DNA of 30,025 nt, taken from Rubrimonas sp036735545. Lineage in GTDB: Bacteria > Pseudomonadota > Alphaproteobacteria > Rhodobacterales > Rhodobacteraceae. A program made the position numbers and the translations under genes. The stretch covers positions 1-30,025 of the forward strand of contig DAINOD010000032.1 in the NCBI GenBank assembly GCA_036735545.1, written 5' to 3'. Each line of letters opens with the position of its first letter. The stretch's first letter is position 1. Positions 16,155 through 24,805 of this stretch are shown one piece after another. The notes beneath the pieces are model-generated. The model searched no databases, was not told the origin of the DNA, and saw only the letters and a program-made list of their open reading frames with translations.

Positions 16155-16162
16155 GCCGGCCT

Positions 16163-16186
16163 CGGGCCGCCCCGACGGGCGGCCCG
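16163..16186 (+). promoter_or_regulatory. Intercistronic stem-loop between TAXI receptor and TRAP permease
   Basis: A perfect 10-base stem (CGGGCCGCCC at 16163-16172, GGGCGGCCCG at 16177-16186) closes a CGAC tetraloop, eight bases after the receptor stop. There is no T-run, so simple intrinsic termination is unlikely; mRNA 3' protection or partial attenuation, making more receptor than permease, is the expected role. Confidence 0.65.
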
Positions 16187-16209
16187 CCATTCGCCGAGGG
16201 CTTGACCCC

Positions 16210-18138
16210 ATGACGACGCAGGACGCCGCCCGGGACGCGCCGGCGGAGGTAGACAGCCGCATCGCAGGGCGCTTCCCGCTCGGCCTGGTGACGGCGCTGT
16301 CGCTGGTCTTCGCCGCCTTCCACATCCGCGCGGGCTACGCCGGCGTGCTGCCGGACCTGCAGCAGCGGGGCCTTCACCTCGCGCTTGTGCTGGCGCTGGT
16401 GTTCCTCGTCATGCCCGCGCGACGCGGCCGGCGGGGACCGACGCCGTGGTACGACTACCTGCTGGCGGCGTCCGCCTTCGCGGCGTGCCTCTATCCGGTC
16501 GTCAACTACATGGAGGTCTCGCGGCGCATGGGTTTCCCGACCCAGAACGAGATCTGGCTCGGGATCGCGACCATCGCGCTGCTGCTGGAGGCGACGCGGC
16601 GGGCGATCGGCGCCGTCATGCTCGTGATCATCTGCGTCTTCGCAGGCTACATCTGGTTCGGCCTCTATATGCCGATGGACATGGGCGGACACGCCGGCTA
16701 CTCGCTGCGCCGCGCCGTCAGCACGCTCTACCTGTCGCAGGAGGGCATCTTCGGCCCGACGCTGGGCGCCTCGGCCAGCTACATCGCGCTTTTCATCATC
16801 TTCGGCGCGGTGGTGAAGGGGACGGGGACCGGACAGTTCATCATCGACATCGCCCATGCCGCGCTCGGCACCGTGCGCGGCGGGCCGGCCAAGATCGCGA
16901 TGGTCGCCAGCGCCCTGATGGGCACGATCAGCGGCAGCGCCACGGCCAACGCCGCCTCCACCGGCATGTTCACGATCCCGCTGATGAAGCGGCTGGGCTA
17001 TCAGCCGAAGTTCTCCGGCGCCGTCGAGGCGGTGGCGTCCACCGGCGGCCAGCTCATGCCGCCGGTGATGGGCTCGGCGGCCTTCATCATGGCCGAATAC
17101 CTGCAGATCTCCTACCGCGAGGTGGCGGCGGCGGCGCTGATCCCGGCGCTGCTGTTCTACGCGATGCTGTTCGTCACCATCGATCTCGAGGCGGCGCGGC
17201 TGTCGCTGAAGGGCCTGCCGCGCGAGAAGCTGCCGCAGGTCCGGGCGGTGCTGGCGCGCGGCGGGCACCTCATCCTCGGACCCACGGTGCTGGTGTTCTT
17301 CCTCGCGGTGATGAAGACGACGGTGCTGCGCGCGGCGCTGGCCGGGCTGATCGCCGCGCTGATCGCGGGCTATCTGCGCCGGCACACGCGGCCGACGCTG
17401 CGCAGCCTCGTCGTCGTGCTGCGCGAGGGCGCGCTGATGAGCCTGCAGGTGGCGGTGGCCTGCGCGGCGGCGGGCCTCATCATCGGGCCGATCTTCCTGA
17501 CCGGTCTCGGCCCGAGGCTGGCGGACCTTCTGGTGGCGGCGGCCGGGGCCAACCTCGCGCTGCTGCTGGTCTACGCCATGGTCGCCTCGCTGATCATGAG
17601 CATGGGGCTGCCCTCGACGGCCGTCTACATCCTCGTCGCCGTGCTCATCGCCCCGGCGATCATCGCGCTGGGGGTGCCGCCGATCGCGGCGCACATGTTC
17701 GCCTACTGGTTCGGCACCATGGCCAACATCACCCCGCCGGTGGCGACGGCCGCCTACGCCGCGGCCGCCATCGCCGGCACGAACCCCCTCGCCACGGGCG
17801 TGACCGCCGTGCGGCTCGGCCTCGCGGGCTTCCTGCTGCCCTTCATGTTCGTCTACGGCCCGGCGCTGCTGCTGCTGGGCGACGCGCAGGCCATCGCCAG
17901 CGTCACGGTCACGGCGCTGGTCGGGGTCTGCGCGCTGGCGGCGGCGCTGGTGGGCCATCTGGTCGGCCGCCTGCTCCTGGCGGAGCGGACAGGCCTTGCG
18001 GCGGGCGCCCTGACCCTTGTCGACCCGCATCTGACCAGCGACCTCATCGGCGTGGCGATCCTGGCGGCGACGGTGGGCGCCCATGTCCTGCGCCTGCGCC
18101 TGGCCGCCCGCGGCAAGGATCGGCGACCGGCGCCCTGA
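16210..18138 (+). CDS. TRAP transporter fused permease (DctQ-DctM type, TAXI-associated)
   Basis: This 642-residue inner-membrane protein combines the small (4-TM, DctQ-like, about residues 15-165) and large (12-TM, DctM-like) TRAP subunits. The large part shows the family blocks GTISGSATANAASTGMFTIPLMKRLGY near 237-263 and VASTGGQLMPPVMGSAAFIMAEY near 275-297, with the paired motif MGLPSTAVYILVAVLIAPA and YWFGTMANITPPVATAAYAAAAIAG in the second half. These loops line the transport path. The gene follows the TAXI receptor after a hairpin-bearing spacer; GAGGG lies about ten bases before the ATG. TRAP systems import by secondary (usually Na+ or H+ coupled) transport without ATP. The gene ends 18 bases from a convergent Nudix gene. 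Confidence 0.94.
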   Translation: MTTQDAARDAPAEVDSRIAGRFPLGLVTALSLVFAAFHIRAGYAGVLPDLQQRGLHLALVLALVFLVMPARRGRRGPTPWYDYLLAASAFAACLYPVVNYMEVSRRMGFPTQNEIWLGIATIALLLEATRRAIGAVMLVIICVFAGYIWFGLYMPMDMGGHAGYSLRRAVSTLYLSQEGIFGPTLGASASYIALFIIFGAVVKGTGTGQFIIDIAHAALGTVRGGPAKIAMVASALMGTISGSATANAASTGMFTIPLMKRLGYQPKFSGAVEAVASTGGQLMPPVMGSAAFIMAEYLQISYREVAAAALIPALLFYAMLFVTIDLEAARLSLKGLPREKLPQVRAVLARGGHLILGPTVLVFFLAVMKTTVLRAALAGLIAALIAGYLRRHTRPTLRSLVVVLREGALMSLQVAVACAAAGLIIGPIFLTGLGPRLADLLVAAAGANLALLLVYAMVASLIMSMGLPSTAVYILVAVLIAPAIIALGVPPIAAHMFAYWFGTMANITPPVATAAYAAAAIAGTNPLATGVTAVRLGLAGFLLPFMFVYGPALLLLGDAQAIASVTVTALVGVCALAAALVGHLVGRLLLAERTGLAAGALTLVDPHLTSDLIGVAILAATVGAHVLRLRLAARGKDRRPAP

Positions 18139-18156
18139 GCGATGAGCGCCAGCGGA

Positions 18157-18894
18157 TCAGTCGCCGAGCCGCTCCAGCAGGTCGGCGCAGACGGCGCGGG
18201 AGTTGGGCTTGACGGGCCCGCGCCCCGCGACGAGCCCGGCGAGGGCCTCGCGCGGTAACAAGGCGTGCTCCTCGATCTCGCCGTCGCTGCAGACGGGGCG
18301 GAAGGACGCGGGCAGATCGACGTCGTAGACCACCAGAAGCTCCCGGTGCAAGGCGGGGCCGGCGGCGTAGCGCACGGGCCAGCGACGGACGGGCCGCAGA
18401 TCGCCGAGCTGCGCGTCGTCGAGGCCCGCCTCCTCGCGCGCCTCGGCGAGGGCGGTCTGCAGGACGGTCGCGCCGACAGGCTGGCCGCCCGCGACCAGCG
18501 TGTCCCATGCGCCCGGATGCGACAGGGCGGAAGGCGCGCGGCGCGACAACCAGACCGAGGGCGCGTCCGCCCCGGCGACAAGGCCGTTGACGTGGACCTT
18601 CACGCCCCAGAACCCGAACATCCGCAGGGCGCTGCGGTCGATGGCGGCGAGGTCGGCGCCCTCGGGCGTCGCGCGCACCGGCATCGCCTCGCCCCGCGGC
18701 GGGCCGATCAGGCCGAGGACGCGCAGGCGGTCGGCCGCGTCGGCCAGCCGCGCCGTCGGGTCGCCGCCGACCAGCGCAAGGCCGCCCGGCGCGTCGGCGA
18801 CGAGGGCCGCGGTGCGCAGCGCGTCGGCGACGGGCGGGGACAGGCGGCCGACCGCGGGGGCGTCGCCAAGATGGAGCGGAATGAAGCCGGTCAC
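18157..18894 (-). CDS. Nudix hydrolase, DUF4743-containing (NUDT20/24-like)
   Basis: This 245-residue protein has an N-terminal DUF4743-like domain (about 1-95) and a Nudix domain (about 97-235). The Nudix box starts at G136 and reads AGGQPVG...ALAEAREEAGL; the three glutamates E151, E154 and E155 are kept, while the first canonical Glu is Ala142 and the canonical Arg is Ala150. A GGQPxG start is typical of the plant/fungal NUDX20/24 and thiamine-pyrophosphokinase-linked branch, so the deviation may be subfamily-specific. The branch hydrolyses pyrophosphate bonds, including damaged thiamine diphosphate in some members. The GTG start overlaps the ATPase stop (GTGA), making it the last gene of the ABC operon, an unusual partner for a transporter. 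Confidence 0.85.
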   Translation of the reverse strand: MTGFIPLHLGDAPAVGRLSPPVADALRTAALVADAPGGLALVGGDPTARLADAADRLRVLGLIGPPRGEAMPVRATPEGADLAAIDRSALRMFGFWGVKVHVNGLVAGADAPSVWLSRRAPSALSHPGAWDTLVAGGQPVGATVLQTALAEAREEAGLDDAQLGDLRPVRRWPVRYAAGPALHRELLVVYDVDLPASFRPVCSDGEIEEHALLPREALAGLVAGRGPVKPNSRAVCADLLERLGD

Positions 18895-19967
18895 GCGGCG
18901 ACGGCCCCGGCCGAGGTGTCGGGGAACACCAGCGCGGCGTCCTCGGCGAAGGTCAGCGCCACTGCGTCGCCGGGGGCGGCGGGGCGGCGGGTGGTCAGCG
19001 AGAGGGTTCGGCCCTCGACATCCACCGTCACGCGCCAGTCGCGGCCCTCGAACAGCCGCGCGGTGACGCGGCCGTGCAGGCGGGGGCGCGCGGCTTCCGG
19101 GGCGGGGTCGAGCGCGATGTCGGCGGGGCGCAGCATCAGGGTGGCCGGACCGGCGCCCGGCGCGCTGGCGGGGCGCAGCCGCAGGCGCTGGCCGCCGATG
19201 GCGATCAGGGTCGCGCCGTCGGGTTCGCGGGCCAGCACCGTGGCGTCCAGCCGGGTCTCGTAGCCCGCCAGCGTCGCGATCCACGCCGAGCGCGGGGCGG
19301 CGAACAGGGCCTCGGGCGCGCCGGCCTGCTCGACGGCGCCGGCGTTCATGACGACCAGGATGTCGGCGAAGGCGCAGGCCTCGAGCGGGTCGTGGGTGAC
19401 GTAGAGCACCGTCTTGCCGACGCGCCGGAACAGCGCCCCGAATTCGAGCCGCATCTCCAGCCGCAACTGCACGTCGAGATTGGACAGCGGCTCGTCGAAC
19501 AGCAGCAGGTCGGGGTCGGTCGCCAGCGCCCGGGCGATGGCGACGCGCTGGGCCTGCCCGCCGGAGATCTGGGCGGGCAGGCGGTCGGAAAGGCCCTCGA
19601 TGCGCATCTGCCCCAGCAGACCGGCGACGCGGGCGCGGCGCTGGGCGCGCGGCAGGTGGTTCAGGCCATAGCCGACGATGCGCTCGACCGTCATGTGCGG
19701 CCACAGCGCATAGTCCTGGAACACCATGTTCAGCCGCCGCCGCCGCGGCTCGAGCGCCCAGCCGGGACCGGAGATCTGAGCGGCCCCCAGCGCGATGGAC
19801 CCGTCGTCCGGGCGGTCGAGCCCCGCCACCAGCCGCAGCAGGGTGGACTTGCCGCAGCCGGAGGGGCCGACGATACAGGCCACCGCGCCCTCGGGAACGG
19901 TCAGGCTGACGGCGCGCAGCGCGGTCTGGGCGCCGAAACGACGGGTCAGGCGGTCGATCTGCAGCAT
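18891..19967 (-). CDS. ABC transporter ATP-binding protein, FbpC/PotA-type (CUT1-like with TOBE domain)
   Basis: This 358-residue ATPase has Walker A GPSGCGKST (34-42), Q84 in VFQDYALWPHMTV, signature ISGGQ (134-138), Walker B LLLFDEP (154-160) and the switch histidine in YVTHDP. The remainder (about 235-358) forms the regulatory TOBE-type region seen in ferric iron, polyamine and related importers. Its start overlaps the permease stop by one base and its stop overlaps the Nudix start. It energises the importer encoded by the two upstream genes. The substrate cannot be read from the ATPase. Confidence 0.92.
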   Translation of the reverse strand: MLQIDRLTRRFGAQTALRAVSLTVPEGAVACIVGPSGCGKSTLLRLVAGLDRPDDGSIALGAAQISGPGWALEPRRRRLNMVFQDYALWPHMTVERIVGYGLNHLPRAQRRARVAGLLGQMRIEGLSDRLPAQISGGQAQRVAIARALATDPDLLLFDEPLSNLDVQLRLEMRLEFGALFRRVGKTVLYVTHDPLEACAFADILVVMNAGAVEQAGAPEALFAAPRSAWIATLAGYETRLDATVLAREPDGATLIAIGGQRLRLRPASAPGAGPATLMLRPADIALDPAPEAARPRLHGRVTARLFEGRDWRVTVDVEGRTLSLTTRRPAAPGDAVALTFAEDAALVFPDTSAGAVAA

Positions 19968-21733
19968 CAGCGGGCTCCGGCAGGGGTGGGGGCCGACAGC
20001 AGCCGGCGCAGGGCCTGCCGCGACAGGGCGCTGACGGTCGCGATCAGGGCGACGGTCAGCGCGCCGGCGACGAGGGTGGCGGCGGTGGCCGCGCCGAACT
20101 CGCCCTGCTCGAAGGCGCGGGCGACATAGACCGGCAGCACCTGAAGCCGCGGCGGGCGCAGGATGGAGTTGATCGCCAGGTCGAAGACGGCCGAGCCGAA
20201 GGCGGTCAGCGTCGCCGAGACCAGCGCCGCGGCGACAAGCGGGACCACGATGGTCATGATCCGCCGCCCCAGTCCCGCGCCCTGCAGCGCCGCCGCCGAC
20301 AGCATCGACGGGGGCACCTGCGCCATCGCCCCCAGCAGCACCCGCACCGCGATGGGCGCCGAGCCCGCGATCCCGGCCAGCACCAGGATCGCCGAGGTGC
20401 CGTAAAGCGACAGCCCAGCGCGGTCCACCACGGGCGCGTTCCAGACGAAGATGTAGCCCACCCCCAGCACCACGCCGGGCACGGCGAGGCTCAGGGTGCA
20501 GGTCAGGTCGATCAGCCGGTTCAGGCGGAAGTCGCTGTAGGTCAGCACGTAGGCCGCCGCCGCCGCCAGCACCGCCGACCCCGCCGCCGCCAGCGCCGCG
20601 ATCCCCATCGAGGTCCGCAGCGCCTGCAGGAAGGCCCCGCCGGTCTCCAGCACATAGGCGTAGTGGCGCAGGGTCAGGTTCGACCACGCCAGCCCGTCCG
20701 AGACCCGGTCGGTGATCGAGACCAGCGCGCTCGACCCGATGGGCAGCAGCAGCGTGACCGCCAGCGCGACCGCCCCCACGCCGTTCGGCAGCGGCGCCCA
20801 GCCGGGCCCTGCGCCCGCGTCGCTGCGGGCCCGCGCGCCGAGGAAATCGTGGCGGCTGCGGCGCAGCGCGCGGAAATACAGGATCACCGCCAGCAGCATG
20901 ATGACGGTGACGTAGAAGGCCAGCACGCCCGCGAGGTCGAAACGGATCGGCGACTGGTTCATCGCGACATAGATCGCATAGGTCACCGTCGGGAAGCGGT
21001 AGGTGGTGGCCAGCGCCGCGGGCAGGCCGAAGTCGCCGATCACGTCGATGAAGATCAGCACCGCCCCCGACAGGATCGCCGGCGCCAGCATCGGCAGCCG
21101 CACGGTGGCCAGCACCCGCAGGGGGCCTGCCCCGCACAGCCGCGCGGCGTGGGCGTAGTCGTCCATCCGCCAGTGCAGCGCGGCGGCGGTGGTCAGATAG
21201 GCGAAGGGCCAGGACTTCAGCGCCATCACCGCCGCCAGCCCCCACGGATTGAAGACCGCGCCGGGAACCCAGTCCATCCCGAGCCACTGCACAGCGACGC
21301 CGCCGCGGCTGGCGAACAGGATCCACCCCTGCGCGAGGATGAAGGACGGCAGCACGATCAGCGCCCAGGCCGCGACATCCAGCGCCGGACCCAGCGCCGG
21401 GCGGCCCGCATGCCGCAGCATCGCCAGTCCCGCGCCCATCGCGCCGCCGAGGACCGCGGCGATGGTCGCGAGAAACAGCGAGTTCCACAGCGCGCGCCGC
21501 CACAGCGGCCGCTCGAAGATCTCCAGCAAGCCGGTCAGCGTGAAGGACGCCGGCCGGCCGCTGAAGACGCCTGGCAGGAAGGCCTGCACCAGCACCGCGG
21601 CCATCGGGCCCAGCACCAGCACCGTCAGGGCGGCGACCACGATCAGGCCGAGGCGGTCCTCCGCCGTCATGCGGGGGCGTCGCAGCGCGGGAGCGGGGCG
21701 GCTTTCAGCGCGGGCTGTCGCGAGGTCGGTCAT
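19967..21733 (-). CDS. ABC transporter permease, fused FbpB/ThiP-type (two BPD domains)
   Basis: This 588-residue protein carries two permease domains in tandem, so it forms the whole membrane channel alone. The first EAA-like loop is near DDYAHAARLCGAGPLRVLATVRLPMLAPA and the second near MLSAAALQGAGLGRRIMTIVVPL (shown here in shortened form). About twelve hydrophobic segments are present, the first at residues 28-50. The ATG at 21733 has GGAG eight bases upstream and was preferred over the ATG at 21760, which has no ribosome site. Fused permeases of this kind serve Fe3+, thiamine and 2-aminoethylphosphonate importers. A 68-base spacer separates it from the binding-protein gene. Confidence 0.9.
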   Translation of the reverse strand: MTDLATARAESRPAPALRRPRMTAEDRLGLIVVAALTVLVLGPMAAVLVQAFLPGVFSGRPASFTLTGLLEIFERPLWRRALWNSLFLATIAAVLGGAMGAGLAMLRHAGRPALGPALDVAAWALIVLPSFILAQGWILFASRGGVAVQWLGMDWVPGAVFNPWGLAAVMALKSWPFAYLTTAAALHWRMDDYAHAARLCGAGPLRVLATVRLPMLAPAILSGAVLIFIDVIGDFGLPAALATTYRFPTVTYAIYVAMNQSPIRFDLAGVLAFYVTVIMLLAVILYFRALRRSRHDFLGARARSDAGAGPGWAPLPNGVGAVALAVTLLLPIGSSALVSITDRVSDGLAWSNLTLRHYAYVLETGGAFLQALRTSMGIAALAAAGSAVLAAAAAYVLTYSDFRLNRLIDLTCTLSLAVPGVVLGVGYIFVWNAPVVDRAGLSLYGTSAILVLAGIAGSAPIAVRVLLGAMAQVPPSMLSAAALQGAGLGRRIMTIVVPLVAAALVSATLTAFGSAVFDLAINSILRPPRLQVLPVYVARAFEQGEFGAATAATLVAGALTVALIATVSALSRQALRRLLSAPTPAGAR

Positions 21734-21801
21734 GGCGAAGGCTCCGGCCCCGGGCGTCATCGCGCGCCCGGCAGGGCGCGCGGCTGGTTCGGCTCAGTGT
21801 T

Positions 21802-22809
21802 TCAGTTGAGCGCCTGATCGGCGAACCAGGTCTTGATCGCCTCCTCGTGCTCGACGGCGAAAGCGTCGGGGGCGACGCGGTAGCGGGCCCCCTCGGGCGG
21901 GCCGTCGGCGCGGCGCACCGCGCCGGTGACGGTCGGCTCGAACAGACCGTCCGCGGCGACCGCCTCGGCGAGGAAGCTCTGGGTGGCGGGCTCCAGCAGC
22001 CATTCGATGAAGGCCTGCGCGCCCTCGGGCCGGGCGGTCGCGGCCTGGATCGCGGCGCCGCGGACCGAGCCGGGGGCGCCGTCCTCGGGCCAGACCACGG
22101 TCAGGGGCTCGCCCGCCGCGATCTGGGAATAGGCGACCTGCGAGGTGATCAGCGCGACGTGGATGTCGCCCGAGACCAGCGCCCGGCCGGTCGGGCCGTT
22201 GGTGCGGAACACCCGCATCCCGTTCTGGAAATAGCTCGTGAACAGCGCCTTGGCGTCGTCCTCGCCGCGGTCGTGGAAGAAGCTCGCCACGCAAGGGTAG
22301 GCGGGGGCGGCGACGGCGGGGTCGGCCATGCCGAACAGGCCGTTGAAGCGCGCGTCGGCCATGTCCTCGAAGCGCGCCGGCGGGTTGTCCACAAGGTCGT
22401 TGCGGTAGAGCATGACGCAGGAGGCGACGAGGCCGATCGGGAACCACGAACGGTTCCCGGGCAGGAACTCGCGCCCGACGTCGTTCAGGTTGTCGAGGTT
22501 GGCGGGCGTCACGTCTCGCTTCAGCTGCCCCTGCAGGTCGAGCCCGTGCATGGTGTAGGAGCCGTTGAAGATCAGCACGTCCCATTGCGGATTGTTGGCC
22601 TCGGCGGCGATGCGCGCCAGCAGCTCGCCGCCGCTCATCTGCACCACGTCGATCTCGCGGCCCGTGTCGGCCTCGAAACGCTCGGTGATCACGCCCTCGA
22701 AGTCGTTGGTGTAGAGGACGATCGGGCCTGCGGCGTCCTGCGCCTGCGCCTGCATCGCGACGACGGCGGTCAGCGCCGCGGCGGCCGCGGCCTTGGTGAA
22801 CGGTGTCAT
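21802..22809 (-). CDS. ABC transporter substrate-binding protein (FbpA/ThiB/AEP-like)
   Basis: This 335-residue periplasmic protein begins with a clear signal peptide (K6, hydrophobic 7-19, cleavage after AQA at 21-23). The mature start GPIVLYTNDFEGVITERFEADTG is typical of the iron/thiamine/aminoethylphosphonate cluster, as are DVLIFNGSY and NNPQWDV. The adjacent tyrosines that bind iron in FbpA are not seen in the expected region (ALITSQVAYSQIAAGEP), so ferric iron is doubtful. The frame is open without any stop into the upstream LysR gene; the ATG at 22809 is chosen because it opens the signal peptide and is preceded by a purine-rich GAGAGCGAGA. An automated caller may report a single long CDS ending here. 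The ligand is unknown. Confidence 0.85.
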   Translation of the reverse strand: MTPFTKAAAAAALTAVVAMQAQAQDAAGPIVLYTNDFEGVITERFEADTGREIDVVQMSGGELLARIAAEANNPQWDVLIFNGSYTMHGLDLQGQLKRDVTPANLDNLNDVGREFLPGNRSWFPIGLVASCVMLYRNDLVDNPPARFEDMADARFNGLFGMADPAVAAPAYPCVASFFHDRGEDDAKALFTSYFQNGMRVFRTNGPTGRALVSGDIHVALITSQVAYSQIAAGEPLTVVWPEDGAPGSVRGAAIQAATARPEGAQAFIEWLLEPATQSFLAEAVAADGLFEPTVTGAVRRADGPPEGARYRVAPDAFAVEHEEAIKTWFADQALN

Positions 22810-23859
22810 GTCTGTCTCGCTCTCTGCCGGGTTTCGGTCGCTGGGCGGCGCGTCGGGCGTCGCCATGGAGGCAGGGGTAGCGGCGGGCTGTGACAGTTCG
22901 GCGAAAATGGCCGGGCGCAATTCCGGGACCGGCCGTCCCGCAGATGGAACGGTCGGCGATATGTCGAGGATCTCGGCCTTGACCGCAGAGCCGAGCGCGT
23001 CGGCTGCGCGGCGCAGGGAACCGCTCATCAGACGGCGCGGCGGCGTCAGGAGCGTCACGGCGACGGCGGGTCCCGTCCACTCCGGGGCGATCCGCGCCAG
23101 CGCGCCCGAACCGAGGTCGGCGCGCAGGGCGGACAAGGGGGCCAGAAGCGCGCCGCCGCCCTCCCGCGCCCGCGCCAGCAGCAGCGCGGGCGCGGGCGAG
23201 GCCAGCACGGGCGCGGCGGCGAGCGTCCGGACCTCGCCTGCCGCATGCGCGAAGCGCCACGCGGCGGGCGGCCCGCCCGGCGCGAAAGCGAGCAGGCCGG
23301 CTGCGAGGCAGGCCTCGGGCGCGGCCGCCGCGCCGAGGCGCGCGGCGAGCGCCGGGGCGGCGGCCAGGACCATGGGGTCGCGGCCGATGCGGCGCTGGAT
23401 CAGGGCGCTGTCGGGCAGGGCGTCCAGATGGGCGCGCAGGTGCAGGTCGTGGCTGTCGCCGGGCGCGCCGGGGGCGTCGCCCACATCGACCGCGACGCGC
23501 AGGCCCGGGGCTCGCGCCGCCAGCGCGCCGAGGACGCGGGCGACGCAGCCCTCGAACAGCGCCGAGACGGCGAGGGAGACGAGCGCGGGCGCGTCCTCGC
23601 CACCGGCCATAAGCCGGTCCTCGGCGGTCTCGGCCGCGTCCACCATGGCGCGGCCCAGCGCATAGGCGGTCTCACCGGCCGCGGTCAGCGCGAAGTCGTC
23701 GCCGCTGCGCACCACGAGGCGGGTGCGCACCTGCTCCTCCAGCGCGGCGAGGCGACGGCTGATGGTGGACTTCGGCAGCCGCAGCGCGCGGCCCGCGCGC
23801 AGGATGCCGCGGTGCTCGACGATGTGCACGAACAGGCGCAGGTCGTTGAGATCGAGCAT
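22810..23859 (-). CDS. LysR-family transcriptional regulator without its own stop codon (in frame with binding protein)
   Basis: The start MLDLNDLRLFVHIVEHRG, with helix-turn-helix about residues 18-37 (RAGRALRLPKSTISRRLAAL), is a typical LysR DNA-binding domain. A linker helix and an effector-binding domain follow to about residue 310. After that, about 40 low-complexity residues rich in P, A, S and E run straight into the signal peptide of the binding protein; no stop occurs in this frame between 23859 and 21802, giving a 685-residue open frame. The stop may be lost, an assembly error may be present, or the product may be a fusion. It probably controls the ABC operon downstream. An earlier ATG at 23901 adds 14 residues; 23859 fits LysR N-termini better. 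Confidence 0.75.
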
Positions 23860-23924
23860 CGGCAGGGCCCGGACCGCCGGGGCGGGCGTCGGTTCGCGCA
23901 TGGCCGGCCCCGCGGCTGATTTCG

Positions 23925-23935
23925 CTGCGCCGCAG
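23925..23935. promoter_or_regulatory. Short dyad in the LysR leader (possible autoregulatory site)
   Basis: CTGCG-C-CGCAG is a perfect 5+1+5 inverted repeat 66 bases upstream of the LysR start, in the 114-base gap after the creatininase-family gene. LysR proteins often bind interrupted dyads next to their own gene. Short GC dyads are common in this DNA, so confidence is low. Confidence 0.2.
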
Positions 23936-23973
23936 TCTAGCCGCCGGGCCGGCGCCGCCGCCAGCGCCGCGAC

Positions 23974-24771
23974 CTAGCGGGACCGGATCGCCTCCAGCGG
24001 ATAGGCGGCGACGTCCTGCAGAAGTTCCGCGTAGCGCCGCGCCACACCCTCCACGAGGGCGCGGCCGATCTCCGCCGTCGCCAGCGTCGCGTCGCCGGCG
24101 GCGCCGGACGGGTGGAGGTCCTGCGCCATCCAGCCGATCTGCATCGGCCCGACCATGCGCAACCGCGCGAAGCGCGCCGCCACGGCGGCGGTTGCGGGTG
24201 CGAAGTTCCCGGCGTGCTCCATGCGGACCAGTTCCGGCGCGAGGTGAAGCATCATCGCCGTCTCCACCGCGCCGGCGTGGATGCCGTGGCGCATCTCGTC
24301 CTCGGGCAACAGGCCTTCCGGCAGGCCGGCGCTCCACCAGCCCGAGGCGAGCGCGACCATGCCGTGGCGCACGCGCATCTCACGCGCCACGATCTCCATG
24401 ACCTGCGGCTGGCCGCCATGGGCGTTGAGGAAGACGAGCTTGCGCAGGCCGGCGCGGGCGACCGAGTCGCCGATCTCGGTCCACAGTCGCGTCAGCGTCT
24501 CGGCGCCGAGGGTCAGCGTGCCGGGATAGGCGAGGTGCTCGGTGGACTTGCCGACCTGCGTCGCGGGCAGGATCAGGATGGTGAAGTCGCCTTGCGCCTG
24601 CGCCGCCGCCAGCCGGGCGACGGCCTCGGCGATGATGGCGTCGACGCCGACCGGCAGGTGCGGCCCGTGCTGCTCGATCGCGCCGACAGGCTGCAACGCG
24701 AGGGTGCGCGCCGGGTCCAGCCCCTCGAATTCGGGCCAGGAGAGGTTCCGCCAGTCGCGCACGTCCGCCAT
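23974..24771 (-). CDS. Creatininase family protein
   Basis: This 265-residue metal-dependent amidohydrolase matches the creatininase family, which includes creatinine amidohydrolase, the riboflavin-pathway ArfB enzyme and the peptidase MftE. Metal-ligand motifs are E33 and H35 in AIEQHGPHLPVGVD (with D44), H118 in LNAHGG, and HAGAVET at 165-171 with E170. The family hydrolyses cyclic or linear amides with Zn or Mn. Start choice is uncertain: ATG at 24771 gives MADVRDW; in-frame ATGs at 24786 and 24807 would approach or overlap the divergent RidA gene. It is upstream of, and on the same strand as, the LysR/ABC cluster, so it may act on the imported solute. Exact substrate unknown. Confidence 0.9.
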   Translation of the reverse strand: MADVRDWRNLSWPEFEGLDPARTLALQPVGAIEQHGPHLPVGVDAIIAEAVARLAAAQAQGDFTILILPATQVGKSTEHLAYPGTLTLGAETLTRLWTEIGDSVARAGLRKLVFLNAHGGQPQVMEIVAREMRVRHGMVALASGWWSAGLPEGLLPEDEMRHGIHAGAVETAMMLHLAPELVRMEHAGNFAPATAAVAARFARLRMVGPMQIGWMAQDLHPSGAAGDATLATAEIGRALVEGVARRYAELLQDVAAYPLEAIRSR

Positions 24772-24805
24772 CGTCTCGCCGTCCATTCCTCGTCGGAGCC
24801 GCACC

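Noticed and set aside
18895..19704. Longer start for the Nudix gene
   Set aside because: It is an alternative-frame reading of the ATPase gene.
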